In this document: piece after piece, positions 34,184 to 42,605 of the stretch
How positions within the stretch are numbered: the stretch's first letter is position 1
Layout of the letters: each line of letters starts with the position of its first letter
DNA from: Candidatus Oscillibacter excrementigallinarum
GTDB lineage: Bacteria > Bacillota > Clostridia > Oscillospirales > Oscillospiraceae
Assembly (NCBI GenBank): GCA_019118245.1
Contig: DWZJ01000005.1
Coordinates: forward strand, 1 to 64,000
Length of the DNA: 64,000 bases
Direction of reading: 5' to 3'
Position numbers and translations under genes: made by a program
Notes under the pieces: model-generated
Database searches by the model: none
What the model saw: the letters and a program-made list of their open reading frames with translations, nothing else
What the model was told of the DNA's origin: nothing

Positions 34184-34852
34184 CTATCCCAGCAGGGGCT
34201 CCGCCCGGCGCAGCACCTCTTGGCGGATGTCCTCCACCGTCCGGGGCGCGTCCCCGGCGGCGCAGTCCACCACGGACCAGCCCAGGTCCCGGGCGATCTG
34301 GCGGGCGCTCTCCCGGCAGCGGCGGAGATAGTCCCCGTCCTGCTCGTGGATGTCCGCGGCGGTGGCGGTGGCCTGCTCCCGGCGGCGGAGCATCCGCTCC
34401 GACACCTCCGTGGGCAGGTCCAGATACAGCACCAGGTCCGGCTCCGGCAGGCCCATGCGGTGATATTCCAGGTCGAACAGCCAGTCCAGGAACTCCCGCC
34501 GCTCCCCCTCCGGGAGCTTGGATGCCTGGTGGACGGCGTTGGAGGTGGTGTACCGGTTGGCCACCACGATGCCGCCGTCCTCATAGAACCGGCCCCAGTC
34601 CTCCTTGTAGGAGGCGAACCGGTCCACGGCGTACAGCACCGACGCGGCGTAGGCGTTCACGTCCCCGGGATGATCCCCCAGGGCCCCGTGGAGGTAGAGG
34701 TTGGCCGGCTCGGCAAAGGGGTTGCCGTACCGGGGGAAGTCGATCTCCCGGTAGCTGAGCCCCCGGTCCGCCAGGGTCTCACACAGGAGCTTCGCCTGGG
34801 TGGCCTTGCCGGAGCCGTCGGTGCCCTCGAATACGATCAGTTTTCCGTTCAT
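34184..34852 (-). CDS. tmk: dTMP kinase (thymidylate kinase)
   Basis: Tmk phosphorylates dTMP to dTDP with ATP. The 222-aa protein has the P-loop FEGTDGSGKATQ, the DR-type motif ANRYTTSNAVHQ and LVLYLDLPTEVSERML. It belongs to the variant clade with GSGKAT, PRYGNP and VNAYAASVLYAVDRFASYK. The ATG overlaps the TGA of the upstream glycosyltransferase gene by four bases (ATGA). Confidence 0.92.
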   Translation of the reverse strand: MNGKLIVFEGTDGSGKATQAKLLCETLADRGLSYREIDFPRYGNPFAEPANLYLHGALGDHPGDVNAYAASVLYAVDRFASYKEDWGRFYEDGGIVVANRYTTSNAVHQASKLPEGERREFLDWLFDLEYHRMGLPEPDLVLYLDLPTEVSERMLRRREQATATAADIHEQDGDYLRRCRESARQIARDLGWSVVDCAAGDAPRTVEDIRQEVLRRAEPLLG

Positions 34853-35568
34853 CTGCGTCTCTTCTCCTGTTTGACATGAATCAGGAACAGCGGCAGCTTC
34901 ATCATGCGGCCAATGCGGCGGGGCTCCTTGCACAGGCGGTAGAACCACTCCAGCCCATGGTCGGACCAGAACTTCGGGGCCCGCTCCACCACGCCGGCGA
35001 ACACGTCCAGGCTGCCGCCCAGGCCGCACAGCAGCCGGGCGCCGGTAGCGGCGCCGTTCTTGGCCATCCACTTCTCCTGCTTGGGCGCCCCCAGGCAGAC
35101 GAACACCACGTCCGCGCCGCTTTGGCGGATGTCCTCCACCACCGGGCCGTCCTCTTGGAAATAGCCGTCGTGGGTGCCGGCGATCCGCAGGCCCGGATGG
35201 GCCTCCGCCAGCTTGGCCGCCGCCTGCTCCGCCACGCCGGGCTTGGCCCCCAGCAGGTACAGGGACTTCCCTTCCTCTGCCAGTTTCTCCATCAGATGGG
35301 CGGCGAATTCAATGCCCGGCGTCTTCTCCTTCAGAGGCGTTCCCAGCATGGCAGCGCCCTTGACCACGCCCACGCCGTCCGGCAGCACCAGGTCCGCGCC
35401 GTTGACGGCGGCCCTGGCCTCGGGATCCTCCCGGCAGATCTCCACGATCTCCGGATTGGGGGTGGCCACATAATGGGTCCCCGGCGTGCGGACCAGCTCC
35501 ATCCCCCGCTCCACAGCCTCCGCCATGGTCAGGTCGTCGAAGCCGACGCCCAGCACATCGATGCGCAT
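34849..35568 (-). CDS. WecB/TagA/CpsF family glycosyltransferase
   Basis: The 239-aa membrane-associated enzyme family transfers N-acetylmannosamine(uronic acid) onto lipid-linked GlcNAc in teichoic acid or capsule synthesis. Family motifs are TPNPEIVEICRED, LVLPDGVGVVKGA, LYLLGAKPGVAEQAA, VCLGAPKQEKWMA and GLGGSLDVFAG. The cluster with tmk is transcribed from a promoter just upstream. No other teichoic acid genes are near. Confidence 0.9.
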   Translation of the reverse strand: MRIDVLGVGFDDLTMAEAVERGMELVRTPGTHYVATPNPEIVEICREDPEARAAVNGADLVLPDGVGVVKGAAMLGTPLKEKTPGIEFAAHLMEKLAEEGKSLYLLGAKPGVAEQAAAKLAEAHPGLRIAGTHDGYFQEDGPVVEDIRQSGADVVFVCLGAPKQEKWMAKNGAATGARLLCGLGGSLDVFAGVVERAPKFWSDHGLEWFYRLCKEPRRIGRMMKLPLFLIHVKQEKRRR

Positions 35569-35602
35569 GGAATCACCTCACTACATACTCATACAGGATA
35601 GC

Positions 35603-35632
35603 AGTATACCACAAGATCCTTGGTTTGTCCAA
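35603..35632 (-). promoter_or_regulatory. Promoter of the tagA-like/tmk operon
   Basis: Minus-strand TTGGAC, an 18-bp spacer and TATACT. Confidence 0.6.
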
Positions 35633-35670
35633 CCAAAAATCAACAGGGACGCCAAAAGCCGGCATCCCTG
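35632..35670 (-). terminator. Terminator of the EamA transporter gene
   Basis: Minus-strand CAGGGATGCCGGCTTTTGGCGTCCCTG followed by TTGATTTTTG. Confidence 0.75.
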
Positions 35671-35679
35671 CTGAAGGAT

Positions 35680-36606
35680 TCACTTTTCCGTCGCCGGGAC
35701 CGTCTGCTTTTTCCGGAAGTCCGGCAGCTGGGCCAGCACCACCGCCGTCAGCATCAGAAGGCAGCCCAGGTACTCCTTCCCGCTCATCCGCTCCCCCAGG
35801 AGCAGCGCCCCGGCCACGGTGGCGAACACGGATTCCAGGCTCAGCAGCAGGGACACCACCGTGGGGTCCGAGTCCTTCTGGGCCAGGATCTGGAGGGTGT
35901 ACCCCACGCCGCTGGAGAAGATGCCCACATACAGCACCGGCCCGATGCAGGACAGCAGCCCCGCCCAGTCCGGCGTCTCCATCACCAGCATCAGCACGGC
36001 GGAGAGCACCGCCATCACCAGGAACTGCACGCAGGACAGCGCCACGCCGTCCACCCGCTGGGTGAAGTGGTCGATCAGCAGGATGTGCCCCGCGAAGCAG
36101 AAGGAGCACAGCAGCACATACCAGTCCCCCTCGGTGACGGAGAAGGACTCCTGCACGCACAGCAGGTACAGCCCCACCACTGCCAGCGCCACGCTGAGCC
36201 AGATGGCCCGGGGCGCTTTTTTGCGGAGAAAGATGCCCGCGATGGGCACGATGACGATGTACAGCGCCGTGATGAACCCCGCCTTGCCGGAGGAGGTGGT
36301 CTCCAGCCCGATCTGCTGGAGGTTGGTGGCCACCGTCAGGGCCGCGCCGCAGCAGGCGCCGCCGATGGCCAAGTCCCGCCGGGACCCGGGCCGGGGCTGG
36401 GCCTCCTGCTGGAAGTCCCGCTGCCGCAGGGCGCGGAACACCAGGCACAGCACCAGCAGGAACACGAAGGCCACCGCGCTTCTGGCGGCGGTGAAGGTGA
36501 AGGGCCCCACGCGGTCGGCGGCCACGCTCTGGGCCACGAAGGCGGTGCCCCAGATCAGGGCCGCCAGCACGGGGAACACGTTTTGACGGATGCGGTTGAC
36601 TTTCAT
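35680..36606 (-). CDS. DMT/EamA-family transporter
   Basis: The 308-aa integral membrane protein has ten predicted helices in two EamA repeats (first about residues 10-145, second about 160-295). The N-terminal ALIWGTAFVAQ and the second-half YTLQILAQKDSDPTVVSLLLSLESVFATVAGALLLGE are typical of drug/metabolite exporters. The substrate is not predictable. The start has GAGGAG 9 nt upstream. Divergent from the HAD gene. Confidence 0.9.
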   Translation of the reverse strand: MKVNRIRQNVFPVLAALIWGTAFVAQSVAADRVGPFTFTAARSAVAFVFLLVLCLVFRALRQRDFQQEAQPRPGSRRDLAIGGACCGAALTVATNLQQIGLETTSSGKAGFITALYIVIVPIAGIFLRKKAPRAIWLSVALAVVGLYLLCVQESFSVTEGDWYVLLCSFCFAGHILLIDHFTQRVDGVALSCVQFLVMAVLSAVLMLVMETPDWAGLLSCIGPVLYVGIFSSGVGYTLQILAQKDSDPTVVSLLLSLESVFATVAGALLLGERMSGKEYLGCLLMLTAVVLAQLPDFRKKQTVPATEK

Positions 36607-36754
36607 CGGACTTGCTCCTCACCAGGATCTATGCTATACTTTTGCAAACTCCCGCGGATTTGACAGGCGGCCCATGGCCGCACACAAATCAGGATTTTAT
36701 CACAACGGGGCGGACTTGGCAAGACCCGGTCTCACCCCGGAGAGGAGGCCGCCG

Positions 36755-37405
36755 ATGCTGCTGTTTGACATGGACGGGACGCTGATCGACTCCAACGGCG
36801 TCTGGAAGGATGTGGACCGGGAATTTCTGGCCCGGCGGGGCCTGCCCTACACCCACGCCTATTACGAGGGGGTGGCCCACACCATCCTCCCCCTGGCGGC
36901 CAAATTCACCAAGGCGTACTGCCATCTCGACGAGTCCTGCGAGGACATCATCGCCGAGTGGATGGAGATGGCCAAGGACGCCTATGCCCACGTCACCGTG
37001 AAGCCCGGTGTCCGGGCGTATCTGAAGCAGTGCCGGGCGGAGGGCCGCCGGATGGCGGTGGTGACCTCCAGCGTGCCGGAGCACTGCCGCACCGCCCTGA
37101 CGAACCTGGACCTGATGAAGTATTTCGAGGGCGTCACCCTGGCCCACGACCTGGGGCTGGAGAAAAAGGACCCGGCCCTGTGGCGGGCCGCCGCCCAGCG
37201 TTACAATGTGGCGCCGGAGGACTGCACGGTGTTCGACGACAGCCTCTCCGCCTGCCGGGGCGCCCGGGCGGCCGGGATGCGGGTGGTGGGCGTCCACGAC
37301 AGCTTCTTCGCCCAGGACGAGGCGGCCATGCGGGGCTTCTGCGACGTGTATATCCGCAGCTTTGAGGAGCTGCTGCTCCCGCCCCGGCGGGAGGCCCGGC
37401 CATGA
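36755..37405 (+). CDS. HAD-family hydrolase (phosphatase-like)
   Basis: The 216-aa HAD phosphatase has motif I LLFDMDGTLID, motif II VVTSS, motif III Lys in GLEKKDP and motif IV CTVFDDSLSACRGARAAGM. The helical cap (about 20-95) fits phosphoglycolate phosphatase or beta-phosphoglucomutase-like enzymes; the substrate is unknown. The ATG at 36755 has GAGAGGAGG upstream; the longer track start is not needed. It overlaps the next gene by ATGA. Confidence 0.88.
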   Translation: MLLFDMDGTLIDSNGVWKDVDREFLARRGLPYTHAYYEGVAHTILPLAAKFTKAYCHLDESCEDIIAEWMEMAKDAYAHVTVKPGVRAYLKQCRAEGRRMAVVTSSVPEHCRTALTNLDLMKYFEGVTLAHDLGLEKKDPALWRAAAQRYNVAPEDCTVFDDSLSACRGARAAGMRVVGVHDSFFAQDEAAMRGFCDVYIRSFEELLLPPRREARP

Positions 37406-38013
37406 GCGGCTTTGCGGAGGCCCTGGAACAGGCCCGGGACGCCGGGGACCTCCTCTCCGGCGGGACCTTTTCCCAGGAAACCGCCGCGGAGCTGGACGGC
37501 TCCGGCCTGGACTTCCGGGACTGCCGGTTCCAGTCCTGCCGCTTCCGGGACTGTGACTTCTCCGGCGCCGCCTTCTACGGCTGCACCTTCACGGACTGCC
37601 TGATGGAGCGCTGCCGCTTCCCCGCCTCCTACTGGAAGGACTGCCGCCTCTCCGGCTGCAAGTGGGACGGCGCCGACCTGCGGCGTTCCCGGTGGAAGGA
37701 CAGCGCGCTGGAGGAGACATTGCTTCGTTATGTCAACTTTACCAGCGGCGTATGGGAGCGGATTTCTGTGAAGGAGTGCGACTTCACAGAGTCCTCCATG
37801 TCGGAGATGCGCCTGAAAGCGGTGACCATTTCCAAAGCGGACCTGACCGGCGCGGAGCTGTTCCGCACCTCGCTCTCCGGCATGGACCTGACCACCTGCA
37901 CCCTGGACCGGATCGTGCTGTCGGAGACCTGCCGGGAGCTGAAAGGGGCCGTCATCAGCGCCCCGCAGGCCGCGGTGGTGGCCCGGATCCTGGGCATCCG
38001 GGTGGAGGGGTAG
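37402..38013 (+). CDS. Pentapeptide-repeat protein
   Basis: The 203-aa protein is built of A(D/N)LXX-type repeats (FRDCRFQSCRFRDCDFSGAAFYGCTFTDCLMERCRF ... ADLTGAELFRTSLSGMDLTTCTLDRIVL), giving a right-handed beta helix. Many central positions carry cysteine. Such proteins can mimic DNA (Qnr/MfpA) or act as scaffolds; there is no specific evidence for either. It is co-translated with the HAD gene through a 4-nt overlap. Confidence 0.88.
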   Translation: MSGFAEALEQARDAGDLLSGGTFSQETAAELDGSGLDFRDCRFQSCRFRDCDFSGAAFYGCTFTDCLMERCRFPASYWKDCRLSGCKWDGADLRRSRWKDSALEETLLRYVNFTSGVWERISVKECDFTESSMSEMRLKAVTISKADLTGAELFRTSLSGMDLTTCTLDRIVLSETCRELKGAVISAPQAAVVARILGIRVEG

Positions 38014-38056
38014 GGCGGTACCACGCGTCTCCCCTCTTTTCCTCCTGATCTGCGGC

Positions 38057-38085
38057 TTGCCTTTCCTCTCCCGGTATGGTATAAT
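38057..38085 (+). promoter_or_regulatory. Promoter of the SLC13-like permease gene
   Basis: TTGCCT, a 17-bp spacer and TATAAT. It lies inside the track ORF that starts at 38057, which shows that the translation start must be farther downstream. Confidence 0.78.
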
Positions 38086-38164
38086 ACCGCTCGTTTGCCC
38101 GGCTTCCGGGCTGTTTTTCCGCAGATCCCGCCCCCTTCTGGGCCTGAGGAGGTTTTTCGCGCCT

Positions 38165-39286
38165 GTGCTGAACCGTTTGAAGTCCTTCTTCCGCCGGGAG
38201 ACCGTATTCTGCGTCTCCGCCGTCCTTGCCGTGCTGTCCATGCTGCTGGTCCCGCCGGACAGCGGCTATCTGGGCTATCCGGACTACCGGACCCTGGCCC
38301 TGCTGTTCTGTCTGATGTCCATCGTGGCCGGATTCCGGTCCCTGGGCGTCTTTGAGCGGATGGGCAGATCCCTGATCCGGCGGGCCTCCAGCCTGCGGAG
38401 CCTGTCCGGAGTCCTGGTGCTGCTGTGTTTTTTCTGCAGTATGGTCATCACCAACGACGTGACCCTGCTGACCTTCGTCCCCTTCACCCTGCTGGTCTTT
38501 CAGATGATCGGCCAGGAGGATCGGGTGATGTTCGTCGTCATTCTGGAGACCCTGGCGGCCAACCTGGGCAGCATGGCCACCCCCATCGGCAACCCGCAGA
38601 ATCTCTACCTCTTCTCCGCGGCGCAAATGACGGCGGGGCAGTTCGCCCGGGCGGTGCTGCCCTATGCGGCGGTGTCCCTGGCGCTGCTGCTGGCGGCACT
38701 GCTGCTCCAGCCCGCCGTGCCGGTGCAGGACACGGCGCCAGAGGACGGCACCCCCGCCGCTCTCTCCTGGAGGAAGCTGCTCCCCTATCTGGCGCTGCTG
38801 GTGCTGTGCCTCTTGGTGGTGTTCCGCCTTCTCCCCTACGGCGCTGCCCTGGCGGCTGTGCTCCTGGTGATCCTTGTGATGGACCGGAGACTGTTCCGGT
38901 CCGTGGACTATGTTCTGCTGCTGACCTTCCTCTGCTTCTTCGTCTTCATCGGCAACCTCAAGCGGATCCCGGAGGTCAACAGCCTGCTGCGCGCCCTGGT
39001 GGAGGGCCACGAGCTGTGGGCCGGCATCCTGGGCAGCCAGGTCATCAGCAATGTGCCCGCCGCCATCCTGCTCTCCGGCTTTACGGAGGACTTTGCCGCC
39101 CTGCTCACCGCCGTGAATCTGGGCGGGCTGGGGACGCTGATCGCCTCCCTGGCCAGTCTGATCTCCTACAAGTTCTTCGCGGCGGCCTATCCCCGGCGCA
39201 AGGGACGCTACTTCTGGAGATTCACCTTGTGGAATCTGCTTTTCCTGGCGATCCTGATCGGGGAAGCGCTGCTGCTGATCATGTGA
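38165..39286 (+). CDS. SLC13/ArsB-like anion permease
   Basis: The 373-aa integral membrane protein has about ten helices. The paired motifs SMVITNDVTLLTFVPFTLL and NLGSMATPIGNPQNLYLF, and SQVISNVPAAILLSGFT in the second half, are typical of the citrate/arsenite/Na+-anion permease superfamily. The transported ion is unknown. The GTG at 38165 is chosen because GAGGAGG lies upstream and the promoter rules out the earlier starts. Confidence 0.82.
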   Translation: MLNRLKSFFRRETVFCVSAVLAVLSMLLVPPDSGYLGYPDYRTLALLFCLMSIVAGFRSLGVFERMGRSLIRRASSLRSLSGVLVLLCFFCSMVITNDVTLLTFVPFTLLVFQMIGQEDRVMFVVILETLAANLGSMATPIGNPQNLYLFSAAQMTAGQFARAVLPYAAVSLALLLAALLLQPAVPVQDTAPEDGTPAALSWRKLLPYLALLVLCLLVVFRLLPYGAALAAVLLVILVMDRRLFRSVDYVLLLTFLCFFVFIGNLKRIPEVNSLLRALVEGHELWAGILGSQVISNVPAAILLSGFTEDFAALLTAVNLGGLGTLIASLASLISYKFFAAAYPRRKGRYFWRFTLWNLLFLAILIGEALLLIM

Positions 39287-39303
39287 CTGAACCAAATACA
39301 AAA

Positions 39304-39340
39304 GCGGCCTGCCGATCCCGGCAGGCCGTTCTTTTCTTTT
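39304..39340 (+). terminator. Terminator of the permease gene
   Basis: CGGCCTGCC and GGCAGGCCG stem followed by TTCTTTTCTTTT, reaching the stop codon of the convergent gene. Confidence 0.83.
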
Positions 39341-40010
39341 AGGACGCGGTCCCGGACTGGCGGAGGATCCCGCCGCTCCAGGCAAACAGCCGGTCCGTCA
39401 GGGCCGTCAGGTCCTCCCGGCACGCCCCTGCCTTCAAGGCCTGGGCGGTCTGCAGAATCTCCAAATCCGGCCCGGTCAGGCGCTGTGCCAGGTCCGCCCG
39501 CCGGCGGCAGTAGATGCCCTGCTCTACATACACCTTGGCCTGCAGCAGAAACACGGCCGCCTTGTAGGCCTCCACCAGCGCATCCAGGCTTCTGCCGTGG
39601 AGGAAATTGTGGCAGCACAGGTGGTACAGCCCGCAGGCCCCGGTGTGGAGGGCCCGGCGGGCGTCCCCCTCTTGTTCCGGCGGCAGCAGGTCAGACAGGT
39701 GTCCGTACCAGTCGGCGGTGTCGTGGCGGAACTGGAACAGGTCCGCCGGATCCCAGGCCGCCAGTTCCGCCGCCCCGGAGACGAAGCCGCACAGCTTGTC
39801 CCGGTCCGGCAGGTCCTGCACGGCCTTCCGGTAAGTCTCCAAATCCTGGAGAGAGCAGGCGTCCAGGATGCACACCACGTCGATGTCGCTGTCCGGTCCG
39901 GCCTCTTCCCTGCCCCGGCTGCCCTGGAGGCCGATGTATTGCACCCGGTCCCCGAAGGCGGCCCGGACAGCCGCGATATATGCATTCATCCAGCTGTTTA
40001 TGTCCAGCAT
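39339..40010 (-). CDS. Nucleotidyltransferase-domain protein with helical C-terminus
   Basis: The 223-aa protein has an N-terminal polymerase-beta-like fold with GSRGREEAGPDSDIDVV, the G-S-X-X-R/G ... S-D-X-D motif of minimal nucleotidyltransferases. A helical C-terminal half (LHTGACGLYHLCCHNFLHG...AYKAAVFLLQAKVYVEQG) recalls HEPN-type domains. It could be an adenylyltransferase, including an antitoxin-like MNT type; here both domains are in one chain. It starts with ATG overlapping the uvrD stop by one base, with GAGGAA upstream. Confidence 0.7.
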   Translation of the reverse strand: MLDINSWMNAYIAAVRAAFGDRVQYIGLQGSRGREEAGPDSDIDVVCILDACSLQDLETYRKAVQDLPDRDKLCGFVSGAAELAAWDPADLFQFRHDTADWYGHLSDLLPPEQEGDARRALHTGACGLYHLCCHNFLHGRSLDALVEAYKAAVFLLQAKVYVEQGIYCRRRADLAQRLTGPDLEILQTAQALKAGACREDLTALTDRLFAWSGGILRQSGTAS

Positions 40011-42499
40011 CACAGTTTCCTCATGTGGGCGCCGGCGGATTTCAGCATCAGCTTCTTCTTGCCCACGTTGTCAAAGGCCACTTCCACCAGGGCGTCGCCG
40101 CCCATGGGCCGGACGGAGAGCACCATGCCCTTTCCGAAGGCGGTGTGCTCCACCATGTCTCCCTGCTGCAGCTGCAGCAGAGCCGCCGCAGGGGCCGCAT
40201 TTTTCCGCAGGGACTGCAGCGGCCGCTGGGGCGCCTGGGCCGGGGCCCGGTAGCTGTGGACGCCGCCGCTGCTCCAGGAGCCGCCGGTGCGGGCGGGGGC
40301 GCTGCCCCAGCCGTCCTCGTACCGGTCGCCGCCGAAGGTGCTGTCATGCTCCATGCCGCCGAACCGGGGCTCCGGCTTGCTCTCCCAGCGCATGTTCTCC
40401 TCCGGGATCTCGTCCAGGAACCGGGAGGCCCGGTTGCTGCTGGTGCGGCCGTACAGCATCCGCTGGTGGGCGTTGGTGAGAGTCAGCTTCTCCTTGGCAC
40501 GGGTCATGGCCACGTAGCACAGTCGCCGCTCCTCCTCCAGCTCCTCCTGGTCGTACTGGGCGGAGGAGCCGGGGAAGATGCCCTCCTCCATGCCCACCAC
40601 ATACACCACCGGGAACTCCAGTCCCTTGGCGGAGTGGATGGTCATCATGGTGACGCAGTCGTCGCCGTTCTCCATGCTGTCCAGGTCCGTGTACAGGGCG
40701 ATCTCGTTCAGGAAGCCGGAGAGGGTGGCGTCCTCGGGCTGCTGCTCCAGGAAGCCCAGAATGTTGGATTTCAGCTCCTGCACGTTCTCGATGCGGCCCC
40801 GGCTCTCCATGTCGTTCTTCTCCTCCAGAGCCCGCACATAGCCGGTCTGGTCGCAGACGGCGTCGTAGAACTCCGGCAGGGCCAGCTCCGTGCCCGCCCG
40901 CCGCAGGCCGTCGATCAGGTCCGCGAATTTCAGCAGCTTGGAGGCGGCGGCTTTCAGCTCCGGGAACAGGTCCGCGTTGCGGATGATCTCGTAGAGGGAC
41001 GCCCCCTGGCTCTCCGCCAGCGCCGCCACCTTGTCCAGGGTGGTGGCGCCGATGCCCCGGGGCGGGTTGTTGATGATCCGCCGCAGCCGCAGGTCGTCCA
41101 GGGGATTGTTCAGCACGCACAGGTAGGCCAGCATATCCTTGACCTCCGCCCGGTCGAAGAACTTCATGCCCCCCACCACTTTATAGGGGATGCCGTTGCG
41201 CTTCATGGCGTATTCCAGCGCGTTGGACTGGGCGTTCATCCGGTACAGCACCGCTGTGTCCCGGAAGTGCCGGCCCCGGTTCACCCCCATCAGGATGTCC
41301 CCGGCCACATAGTTGGCCTCGTCGCTCTCGTTGAAGGTGGTCTTGACAGTGACCACGTCGCCGCCGCCGTTGTCGGTCCACAACGTCTTGCCCTTGCGGC
41401 CCTGGTTGTGCTTGATGACGGCGTTGGCCGCGTCCAGGATGTTCTGGGTGGAGCGGTAGTTCTGCTCCAGCCGGATGGTCCGGGCGGTGGGGTACTGCTG
41501 CTCGAAGTTCAGGATGTTCTCGATGTTGGCGCCCCGGAACCGATAGATGGACTGGTCGTCGTCGCCCACCACGCAGAGGTTCTTATACCCCCCTGCCAGC
41601 AGAGACGTCAGCAGATACTGCAGGTGGTTGGTGTCCTGGTACTCGTCCACCAGCACATAGCGGAACTTGTGCTGGTAGTAGCCCAGCACCTCCGGCTCCT
41701 GCCGGAGCAGCGTCACCGCGTGGTAGATGATGTCATCAAAGTCCAATGCGTTGGCGGTGCGAAGCCGCTTCTCATAGGCGGCGTAGATCTTGGCGTAGTC
41801 CTTCATCCGCCAGTCGTTGGCGGCCTCCGCCCGCCTGGCGAAGTCCTCGATGGACTCGTATTGGTCCTTGGAGTGGCTGATGGCTGCCAGGACGCTCCGG
41901 GGCGGATAGGTCTTTTCGTCCAGGTTCTTCTCCTTCAAAACGTCCTTGATGACCCGCTTGGAGTCGTCGGTGTCGTAGATGGTGAAGTCCTTGTCGAAGC
42001 CCAGCCGGTCGATGTCCCGCCGCAGGATGCGGACGCAGGCGGAGTGGAAGGTGGAGGCCCAAATGTCGTTGGCGTCCGGACCCAGCCGGGCGGCCAGCCG
42101 GTCTTTCAGTTCCCCCGCCGCCTTGTTGGTGAAGGTGATGGCGATGATCTCCCAGGGCCGGGGCACGTCCACGGCGCAGAGGCGCCGGGCCCGGCGGACG
42201 TCCTCCTCCGCGGGCCGGGCGGGGAATCGCTCCAGAAACCGCAGGTCCTCCTCCGTGGCCCAGTCGGGCACCTCCTCCGAGTCGCTGCCCCGGCCGTAGG
42301 TCAAAAGGTTATAGACCCGCTGGATCAGCACCGTGGTCTTGCCGCTGCCGGCACCTGCCAGCAGGAGGAGTGGGCCCTCCGTGGCCATGGCTGCCTGACG
42401 CTGCATGGGGTTCAGCCGCTGGAGGTCCTGGGCGATGACCGCCCGCCGGGCGGCGATGTAGCGTTGCTTGAAGTCTTCCATATGTTCCCCGTTCTCCAT
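40010..42499 (-). CDS. pcrA: UvrD/PcrA-type DNA helicase
   Basis: This superfamily 1A 3'-5' helicase acts in nucleotide excision repair and replication restart. The 829-aa protein has the Q motif LNPMQRQAA, Walker A AGAGSGKTTVL, VDEYQDTN, GDDDQSIYRFRGA, LEQNYRST, MTIHSAKGLEFPVV and VAMTRAKEKL. The C-terminal Tudor-like segment (GDMVEHTAFGKGMVLSV) marks the PcrA type that binds RNA polymerase. An internal ATG at 42481 (MEDFKQRY) is an alternative start. It is coupled to the downstream nucleotidyltransferase. Confidence 0.94.
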   Translation of the reverse strand: MENGEHMEDFKQRYIAARRAVIAQDLQRLNPMQRQAAMATEGPLLLLAGAGSGKTTVLIQRVYNLLTYGRGSDSEEVPDWATEEDLRFLERFPARPAEEDVRRARRLCAVDVPRPWEIIAITFTNKAAGELKDRLAARLGPDANDIWASTFHSACVRILRRDIDRLGFDKDFTIYDTDDSKRVIKDVLKEKNLDEKTYPPRSVLAAISHSKDQYESIEDFARRAEAANDWRMKDYAKIYAAYEKRLRTANALDFDDIIYHAVTLLRQEPEVLGYYQHKFRYVLVDEYQDTNHLQYLLTSLLAGGYKNLCVVGDDDQSIYRFRGANIENILNFEQQYPTARTIRLEQNYRSTQNILDAANAVIKHNQGRKGKTLWTDNGGGDVVTVKTTFNESDEANYVAGDILMGVNRGRHFRDTAVLYRMNAQSNALEYAMKRNGIPYKVVGGMKFFDRAEVKDMLAYLCVLNNPLDDLRLRRIINNPPRGIGATTLDKVAALAESQGASLYEIIRNADLFPELKAAASKLLKFADLIDGLRRAGTELALPEFYDAVCDQTGYVRALEEKNDMESRGRIENVQELKSNILGFLEQQPEDATLSGFLNEIALYTDLDSMENGDDCVTMMTIHSAKGLEFPVVYVVGMEEGIFPGSSAQYDQEELEEERRLCYVAMTRAKEKLTLTNAHQRMLYGRTSSNRASRFLDEIPEENMRWESKPEPRFGGMEHDSTFGGDRYEDGWGSAPARTGGSWSSGGVHSYRAPAQAPQRPLQSLRKNAAPAAALLQLQQGDMVEHTAFGKGMVLSVRPMGGDALVEVAFDNVGKKKLMLKSAGAHMRKL

Positions 42500-42562
42500 C
42501 CGTCTTAAAAGTCTCGGCCCCTATTTTACGGCAAAATCCCCCGCCGGTCAAGGCGCGTTTCG

Positions 42563-42597
42563 GGAAAGGAAAGGCGCCCCCTGATGGGGACGCCTTC
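42563..42597 (-). terminator. Terminator of the DHHW gene
   Basis: Minus-strand AAGGCGTCCCC-ATCAG-GGGGCGCCTT followed by TCCTTTCC. Confidence 0.7.
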
Positions 42598-42605
42598 CGC
42601 GCACC

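Noticed and set aside
39485-42508. 1007-aa plus-strand ORF opposite pcrA and the nucleotidyltransferase gene
   Set aside because: Antisense shadow; pcrA motifs are intact on the minus strand.
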